Assembly: GCA_029339195.1 (NCBI GenBank)
Contig: JAPTJF010000075.1
Coordinates: 2,185-66,184 of the forward strand
Origin: Micractinium sp. NFX-FRZ
Lineage: Eukaryota; Chlorophyta; Trebouxiophyceae; Chlorellales; Chlorellaceae
Length of the DNA stretch: 64,000 nucleotides
Direction of reading: 5' to 3'
Position numbers and translations under genes: made by a program
The notes under the pieces: generated by a model
What the model was told of the DNA's origin: nothing
The model's input: only the letters and a program-made list of their open reading frames with translations
The model's database searches: none
Shown here: positions 56,801 to 64,000 of the stretch, one piece after another
Position numbering within the stretch: position 1 is the stretch's first letter
Layout: each line of letters opens with the position of its first letter

Positions 56801-59800
56801 GGAAGGGGCGGACACAATTGTAAGCACGCACGGTCCTGGCACGCACCGCAGTTGGCCACGGAGGGGTCGGAGGAGCCGTCCACGGGGGCCTGCTCCTGCA
56901 CTGGCTCACGCTTGGCGTGGTCTGTTGCAGGGAGAGGAGGCAGGGTGAAGTTGGCAGTTGTGAGGTTTGAGCGGTAGGCAGGGGACCTGTGGGGGTGGCA
57001 GGCCGGGTGGGCGGGGCGGGCGGGCAGAGAGGCAGCTTGCCCTGCCCTAATGACTGGCCACCTTGCACATGCAGTAGGGGGGATGCCTGGGGGCAGTAGA
57101 AAGACTGGTCGTGCATCACACCTTGGAGGCACCTTGCCTGCCCCCAAAATTTGCATGCACATAGATGGATGCTAGCTCCCAAAGCCAGGGCTCACTCACC
57201 GGGGCAGGAGAGGGAACTGTCATGTACCACTGATCACCACACTTGGAGGCAAAAACGGCGCTCACCGGGGCAGGACAAAAACTTGTCGGCGTTGGACCAA
57301 ACCTTGGACACCGTGCCTCCAAACCCTACCCTACACAGCTAGACTCTAACTACCGGTTGGCTGCAGACCCACTCACCGGGGCAGGAGAAGGACTTGTCTG
57401 CGTTGGACCACACCTTGGGCACGGTGCAGGCGCGGGTCTCGGGGTCGATGCAGAAGCCGGGCTGGTTGGGGATGAACTCAGCGATGCACACGCAGGCGCA
57501 GGCGGTGTCGGAGAAGTTGCCTGCACATTACCGTGGGGAGGAACGAATGGTATGAGTGATTGGTTTGAATGGGGGTGGAATGAAGGGTTTCAGTGGGGGC
57601 CTGCAGCAATGCTCGGGGTTGAAGTCGGACTAATGCTGCACAACAAGACGCATGGTCGTTCGGGGGCTGTATGGGTGGAAGCTGTGGAGGCCAAACAGTT
57701 AGTGGCATGCCGCATGCTGCCCAGCCATCCTCCCCCCATGAGCTGCTGCTGCCGCTGCCAACAGCCGTCTCTGGCTGCCGCTGCTGGCAGCCCGGCGCCC
57801 AAGGGGGGGCTCACCGTTGACGCACGACACGGCCTGGCAGTACTGCCCCGATGGGAAGTACATGTCGGTGGGGGCGTCGCATCCCTGCTTGGCGCGCTGC
57901 TTGCGGTACTCGCTGGCGCTCACTGGGTTCTTAATCCAGTCGATGACCTGCGGGGGGGAGGCAGGATCGTGGTAGTGAGGGGAGAGGATGTTAAGCGTGG
58001 AGGAGACACTCAAGGAAGGGCAAGTGGGAGAGGGGCAGGCACAAGCACAGCAGCACATGCTGCCGCCCCTTCGACACACACAAGCAATGCAGCTTTGCCC
58101 TGCCAAGCGAAGCTGCCGCACCTCGCTCATGGTGACGAACCACGTGTTCTCAAAGCCCAGGGCATAGTTGATGAACTGGCTCATGGCGGCTGCAGCGGGG
58201 GTGGGTGGCAGGGCAGGTTGGTGGTGGGGGCAGGGGTGTGAGGGGGCCTGGTGCGGTATGTGTGAGGTGCAGCAAAAGGTGCAGGACGGTGTGCGCACCC
58301 AGGCAGCTCAACAACAACCCGCCCGCACATGTCCTGCGCATGGGCAAGGCCTGCCGCCAGCCTAGCCCAGCCCCGGTGGATGTGGCAAGTCCAACCGGTC
58401 CCCAAACAGACCCAAACCCAAACCCAATTAGGCCACGGCCGGCAAGCACCCACCCACCTGCGCGGGTCTTGTCCATGAGCCAGGCGGCGTGGATGTAGAC
58501 GCCCACAGGGGACTTGTTGCTGCGGGTGGGCAGGGAGAGCAGGAGGCACCCAGGGAAGGAATGGTTGGCCACAGCCGGAGGGAGACCATTCAATGCCTGC
58601 ACACCTGATCGGCCCTGCCCTGCCCACTGTTGCGCAAACCTGTGATGCTCCCGCAGCGCCGCCCAATGCTGCCAAGCCCACAATGTGTGCACCATGCACT
58701 GGCTGCACTCTGGTGAAACAAACACGAGCGGGCTCACCCCTCGTAGCTGCGGTCGAACTCGAGCTTGTAGGCCTCGTACAGGTCGCCCTGCACAGCGGGC
58801 ACAGCACAGGACGGAACCGGGTGAGCGGCATGTCTGCACGCGTGGCTGGAGCATGCATGCAGGGCCCCAATTCCAGGCCACCGTCCTGCAGCGACCGGCG
58901 GGTGGGTGCGCAGACAAGGTGGCACCCGGGTGGGGCGGCTCCACTTGACAGCCTGACTCAAACCCGCGCCTGGGGTCTGGTTTGACAGCCCACCCTCGGA
59001 CCCGTTCCGGACATTCCACACACCATGCCCTTCCACCACAAGTCCCCATAGCACGACTCAATCTCACCTGGGGGTCCATGTTTGTGAGCACCACGCCATC
59101 CTCGTTCTGGATGTCCCACATTGGGAACTCCCACAGGCCGGGCAGGGTCTCGTTGACGGAGCAGGGGCCTGCAAAGGTGGGGCAGAGGGCGGAGGCAGGT
59201 TGAGCTGGCCGAGCTGCAAGCGGATGCCGGAGCAGTGTGGGCAGGCTGTACGATCCATTGGCGAGGCAGGCAGGCAGGCAGGCACCAAGCAACTGTTGTG
59301 GTGTGCTGTGCGCCTGCCGAAGTCGGAGGGCTGGCGGCGGCAGGAGGGCGGACACCGGCAGCGATCAAGGGCCAGCAGCAGTGCCGCGGGCTCACGTCAC
59401 ACAGAGGTGAGGTGAGGCTGTACACGGGCACAGGCAGTACAAAACCACGGGTGCCCAGCGCACCGGTGCCCAGGTCGCAGCGCTGCGGGATGCCGTGGTC
59501 CATGGTGTAGGGCCACAGGCGGGTGTTGCCGTCGGGGGAGGTGGCGGTGGGGAAGGGCTCGGGGATGGAGGAGTCGTAGGTGAAGCCTGCAGGTGAAGGA
59601 TGCAAATGATTGAAACACTTTCAGAGTGCTGACGTGAAATGGGGCTTGGAAGGTGGGGCCTGCAGGCGAGGGAAGGGGCGCCCATAATGTAGCACGGTTC
59701 CACCGGGTGGCAGGCTGGCTCATCGATCGCTGCTGGCGCCGGGCTGCTGTGCCAAGCGCGAGGCGGCAAGCTGCACCTGCGCCTGTGCCCCCCTGCTAAC

Positions 59801-61922
59801 ATGCATCCCTCACCGTTGGCTGCCAGGATGGCGCGCTGCTCGGGGGAGTGCATGAGGAAGGGCGAGCGGAAGCCCTGCAGCGCGGGGGGATTAGAGGTTT
59901 GGGTGGTCAAAGGATGAGGCACCGCAGGTGGGCGCGGGTGCGGCCCCCAATCAACCAATGGGCGAGGCAAGGCTGAGCAAGTGGGTGTGCCGACCCCTCG
60001 ACAGCTCCAGCTTCAGACCGCGTGCAAGCACAGCGCATGCCACACACGCAAGCAAGGGGCAGGTTTGAGCAGCAGAAGGGGTTCAACGCAGCCGGCCCGG
60101 AAAGCCCACCCTCGGGCATCTCCTCTACCGGCACACGTTTGTTTGTACATACACCCAACAGCAAACACTCCGGTAAGAATGTGACGTGAAAAGAAACAAC
60201 GCAGGGCAAGGCACACACCCGGATCTTCTCGAGCGGCACGTGGGCGGTCTGGTTGAGCCACAGCTTCATGCCCACAATCTGGAACAGGTCTGCACAGCAG
60301 GTGGTGGCCACGCCAGGCACAGCAGCGGGTTGGCAGGCAGGACAGGGTGGAGGGCAGGCAGGCAGGCGCAGCAGGTGGTGGCCATGCCAGGCACAGCAGC
60401 GGGTTGGCAGGCAGGACAGGGTGGAGGGCAGGCAGGCAGGCGCAGCAGCAGATGCCCATGCCGGCGCACATGCTGTGCCGCTCTCTTCCCTCCCCCTTCT
60501 CTTCACCGCAACCACGTGGCCGCCCGTGTTCAACCAACCTTGGTGTGCGCGCTGTGCACACTCACCGGGGTCAGCCACGTGGTACAGCGTGTGCGTCGCG
60601 ATCTCGTGGTTCTTCATGTACACCTCCTGGACCAGGTGGTAGTCCGTGTAGTTCTGGCTCACAAACCAGCTGCAGTTGCGCGGGTGGGTAGAGGGGATAA
60701 GTAGAGGGAGAGGTGCATGGCATGGCAGGCCGTGCAATTCTGGCTCACAAGCCAGCTGCTGCCGCCAGGGTGGGCGAGCTGGCGGCTGCCGTGCCGCCAA
60801 GCACGCCTCAAGCGTCCACCGCCCCCCAGTCGCGCTGCGCTGTCCCTGCTGGCATCCCGTGCTGGCATCCCGTGCTGGTGCCAGCCTGGCGTGACGCACG
60901 TGGCGGGGATCTCGCAGCCCTGGGGGTTGTAGGCCTTGGAGGTGATGTCGAGGATGACGGGCATGGTGGTGACGGTGATGGCGTCATCATTGGTCTGCGG
61001 AGCAAGAGTACAAGAAGAGGGAGGTCAGAGGTGGGGCAAGGGAGGGGTACGGTAGGGAGGCAGGCACGGTGCTAGCGGCTGTCACTGGGTTTCGGGGTTA
61101 GGGTTTGTGTGTGGGGGGCAGCATGGATCAGGGAGTGCACCGTGGCGGAGGCTGCACGGGAGGAGCGCTTGTGGACGGCCGGTGCATGCATGCTTTGCAC
61201 AAAATGCGTGGCATGCCCGGGGTTCTGAGCGGGCCGATTGGCGTCCTGCGCTGCGCCGGAAGAGGACTTCCCACCTGCCACTGGTCGGTGGGCAGAGGCC
61301 CTCACTGCTTGCCACCAACAACGTGGGGGTGGCCCAGCTGCCCTGCCCGGCCGCCCGGCCACCACTCATCAGCTCACCAGCACCACGAATTGTGGGATGT
61401 CGGCGGGGGCGAAGCCGCCGGGGATGCCGTGGGAGGCGCACTTGCAGTTGGGGAGCACGCAGGAGGCGGGGCAGTTGTAGCCGGGTACCTGCGGCAGGGT
61501 GGGTGTGTTAGTGGGTGGGTAGAGGCAGCACGCGGGCGGCGGGGCAGTTGTGCGCATGGGCCCGCAAGGCAAGGAGGCCGACGGTTGGCTGCAAGCACAC
61601 AAACGTTGCAAAGCAGGCAAGAAGGCGAGAGAGGACTAGCAAGCAGCATGCGGGCGGCAGACGGGAGTCGCGCGGCAGCGGCGGCGGCAGCAGTGGATGT
61701 GTTTAACTCAGTGCACACATGGCCCTGCTGCATTTATTGCTAGATGCCACAGCACAGCTCCAGAGGCAAGCTGATCGGCTGCGATTGCGCCTGCCCCACC
61801 CGGTCAGCGCGCACAAGCCCTGCCGCACACACCTGCACCGTCTCCTGTGCGGATACGGCCAGGCAGCTGCTGGCAAGCAGTAGCAGGGCCGCCCAGGCGG
61901 CGGAGCGCTGAGCTCGCTGCAT
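53830..61922 (-). CDS. CDA: Secreted chitin deacetylase (CE4) with fucolectin-like C-terminal domain
   Basis: Twenty-two minus-strand exons: 61922-61833, 61488-61378, 60994-60900, 60669-60566, 60289-60219, 59874-59814, 59586-59464, 59168-59068, 58787-58738, 58519-58458, 58189-58122, 57947-57815, 57520-57377, 56921-56847, 56615-56545, 56314-56231, 55937-55821, 55577-55467, 55157-55090, 54849-54765, 54560-54486 and 53898-53830. All phases join, giving 655 residues. A signal peptide is followed by a CPASCVLPNCKC module. The CE4 motifs come next: TNDDA (Asp70 base, Asp71 metal), HTLYH (His125 and His129, metal), GFRSPF (Arg160) and VYIHAAW (His279). The first motif is TNDD, not the usual TFDD. 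Residues 415-557 (DGSSDPSVAN, SNPVCAM, GVGKYVTLATPQ, LTLCDIYV) resemble an F-type lectin/F5-8C beta-sandwich. A Pro/Ser linker and a Gln-rich coil end the protein. It should remove acetyl groups from chitin-like wall polymer. Confidence 0.93.
54255..54500 (-). repeat. Echoes of the HEALKQ exon end with its donor, three copies
   Basis: The exon end EALKQ|GTGCGGGTGTGG at 54473-54500 is followed in the intron by copies reading TGALKQ|GTGGGGCTTGGC (near 54381) and TGALEQ|GTGCGGGCTTGC (near 54258), about 101 and 123 bp apart. Each keeps a potential GTG(C/G)GG donor. The first keeps phase with the last exon; the others would add residues in frame with stops nearby. Confidence 0.85.
57190..57420 (-). 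repeat. Echoes of the SFSCP|G exon end with donor, three copies
   Basis: The junction at 57371-57417 (TCC TGC CCC G|GTGAGT in gene sense, preceded by VWSNADK) recurs at about 57261-57310 (VWSNADKFLSCP|GTGAGC) and in shorter form at 57191-57215 (CTCTCCTGCCCCGGTGAGT). A more diverged copy may lie at 57095-57130. Two echoes keep perfect donors. Confidence 0.9.
60298..60448. repeat. 74-bp tandem duplication next to a deacetylase acceptor
   Basis: Two almost identical 74-bp units (GTGGTGGCCACGCCAGGCAC ... GGCAGGCAGGCAGGCGCAGC) occur in the intron adjoining the exon that starts at 60289. Confidence 0.9.
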
Positions 61923-62817
61923 TGCGATGTGGTCTGCGGCAAGGGAAGCGCAGCGGGAGGTTCGTGCAAACGCGGAGGCAACCAGCCATTCAACCACCAC
62001 CCAACCACCACTCAAGTCATGGCGGCCGGAGGCGCTCCTCGTGGGAAGGCGCCCCGCGCCCACTTGGCTGCCAGGGGAGAAGAACGTGGGTTTGGAGAGC
62101 CCCGCTGATCGGGCGACCGCTGCCAGCCAATCCTGTGCGCCTTGCGGGCGGAGCTGGCGACAGCTGACCTCACTGCAGCGCACCTGTCAAGTGGAGGGAG
62201 TACAGGTCCAAAAGTGAGCACGATCGGTGGTGCAGGCAGGCCAAACCGCGGCGGCAGCAGCGTGCATGACTCAGAAGAAAGTTGCGGGCGCGACAGTTGG
62301 TCAGTGACACAAAGCAGGCACTCTTACCGTTCACGGCCACCAGTGCATACATTCACCAGTTGGGTTGGCTGTCAGACGCAACGGGCTGCCTGTTCCACAA
62401 GAGGGCAACAGCTGGCAGCAGCCTGTCACTGTCACCGCTGCCGGAGGTTTTTAGCGCTCTGCATTCGGTGAGTGCGCGGCATTTGGTGAGCGGTGGCAGC
62501 TTCTGCATGCACGCGCTTGTGCCGCGGTCGCGCGCCAGGCCATGCTGCAACGACCTGCACGTCGTGAAGGGCGCGCTTCTCAGACCCCGCGGCGAGCCAC
62601 GCCTAGCAATAGGAACGGACTGTGCATGGCCAGCGCACCGGCAGCCGCCGCACCGGCCCCGCGGGCCGTGGGTGGTTGCCGCCCGCCAGCAGCGCACAAC
62701 CGCCGCTGCGGCGGCAGGTGCAACCAATGTGCTGGTACTGCGCTCTGCGTTCAGCCGTCCCGCCTGCATGCGTGCTCACATGCCTGTGCGTTTCATATTT
62801 CCGTGTTATGACAGGCC
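61923..62817. promoter_or_regulatory. Divergent promoter region of the two chitin deacetylase genes
   Basis: About 0.9 kb separates the two head-to-head start codons. No strong TATA box is visible. An AT-richer CATATTTCCG at 62793 lies close to the plus-strand start. Open frames inside lack support. Confidence 0.45.
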
Positions 62818-64000
62818 ATGAGGAGCTCCCGCACTGCGGCCCTGGCCGCCCTGGCCCTTCTGCTGGGCGTGGCGGCCGTGAGCGCCGCCCCCACCGACTA
62901 CAGTGAGTGCCCGCCCCGCCTGCTGGGACTCATCCAATCTGCCTGCCTGACGGCTGCCTTAGGAACATAAATGACATTGCCCTCAGCTCGTGCTGCATCT
63001 CGTGACATTGTCACCTGAGCGCCTCGCATGCACTGCCCCTCACCCGATGCACCCCACCCCGCCGCTGCACCGTGCTTGCCCGCCCTCCCCCCGCCCCGCA
63101 GCCTGCCCCGCCTCCTGCCAGCCCAAGCTGGGCTGCATGTGCGCCTCCAGCAAGGCCCCGGCCGGCATTGCCAACGGCGACACCCCGCAGTTCATTGTGC
63201 TGACCAACGATGACGCCATCACCGTCGTCTCCCAGCCCATCATCCTGAACATCACCGAGCGCCACAGCAACAAGAACGGCTGCAAGATGCCCGCCACGTG
63301 AGCTCGAGCCGCACGGTGCTGCACGGGGCGACACGTCAAGCTTGTCCAGGGAGCCCAGGGAGCCCCAAAGCTTGCTTGCTTGTGCATACGCCCTCCGCCT
63401 GGGGGCACACAGATTAGCGCACCAGCAGCTGCTCCCCGCCTCCCCTGACCACCCTGCCCCTGCCCATCTCCCTCCCCTCTGATGTGCTGCACAGCTGGTT
63501 TGTGTCCATCGCCAACACCGACCCCAACCTGGTCAAGCAGGTGTTCGTGCGCGGCCACGGTGAGCTTAACGGGGGCAGGCTCTCGTGGCGCTGCGTGGGA
63601 AGGGCGGGGATGGCGGTGCTGGCTGGCACAGCTGGGCTGCGCTCTCCTGCTGTTGCCCTCGATGCTTGCGCTCTAATCCCTCGCCGCTCCCTCCGCCACG
63701 CATACCCTCATGCCCCTCCAGCCGGCCGAGACCGCCACCCTAGCTCTAGTGTGCGCCTGTCCCTTCATGCTCCCCTCATGCCCACCGCCCTTTCTGTCTT
63801 CCTTTCTCCCCGCGCAGAGATTGCCACCCACACAGTGAACCACGTGGCCAACCCCAACGCCACCGAGATCGTGGGCGCCAAGGACTGGCTGATCAAGGTG
63901 TGTGCGGCAGTACCAGCAGGGCGTCAGTGCGGTACTGCAGGGCGGGCAGCAGGTGCAGCGTGCGCACCCCACCCCAATGGAGTGATTGTGGAAGCCCAAC
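62818..64000 (+). CDS. CDA: Second chitin deacetylase (CE4), 3'-partial
   Basis: Exons 62818-62902, 63102-63297, 63495-63559 and 63818-63897 join in phase; the gene continues past the window. The signal peptide is AALAALALLLGVAAVSA. The mature N-terminus has the Cys module (CPASCQPKLGCMCAS), the metal motif VLTNDDAITV and, split over an intron, HEIATHTVNH. Residues aligned to the neighbouring deacetylase are highly similar, and the intron in the ...PAT|WFVS region has the same phase, so the pair probably arose by inverted duplication. An extra intron splits the His motif here. The arginine and later motifs and any lectin domain lie outside. Confidence 0.9.

Overview
The window reads as nuclear DNA of a GC-rich unicellular green alga, most likely a Chlorella-type trebouxiophyte. 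This is inferred from dense multi-exon genes on both strands, GT-AG introns of about 90-500 bp with some GC-AG introns, TGTAA-type poly(A) signals, plant-type regulators (a CDPK, an SnRK1 beta-gamma subunit, the exon-junction protein Y14), and chitin deacetylases, which fit a glucosamine-containing wall. No bacterial operon, CRISPR array, rRNA or tRNA was seen. Exon models were built by hand from splice sites and checked for reading-phase continuity. There is no transcript support.

Layout: 1-222 minisatellite; <667-9115 (+) calcium-dependent protein kinase, 5' end outside; 9650-11693 (+) Golgi-type sulfotransferase; 13137-14712 (+) secreted coiled-coil/barwin-like protein; 16562-16622 (-) MYND relic; 17403-19489 (+) ARM-repeat/MYND protein 1; 20100-21736 (-) membrane ankyrin protein; 23453-25299 (+) ARM/MYND 2; 25791-27680 (-) small predicted thylakoid-lumen protein; 28399-28520 (+) MYND relic; 28982-31183 (-) SGNH hydrolase; 32228-33038 (-) small orphan; 33836-35989 (-) Y14/RBM8A; 36639-38127 (+) FxxHAG-domain (TDBD-like) protein; 39376-45659 (-) SnRK1 beta-gamma (CBM48 + CBS); 46274-50155 (-) secreted protein of unknown function; 50646-52624 (-) ARM/MYND 3; 53830-61922 (-) chitin deacetylase with fucolectin-like domain; 62818->64000 (+) second, divergently transcribed chitin deacetylase, 3' end outside.

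The main discovery is structural. In at least six genes the introns carry degenerate tandem copies ('echoes') of the adjoining exon edge together with its splice site. They occur next to acceptors and donors, in one to six copies, usually 85-220 bp apart. It looks like a general route of intron growth by duplication across exon-intron junctions, and it supplies many decoy splice sites. Other points of interest are three ARM-MYND paralogues plus two MYND relics within 37 kb, a CDPK whose kinase and EF-hands are separated by a linker of roughly 550 residues, and a chitin deacetylase fused to an F-type-lectin-like domain.
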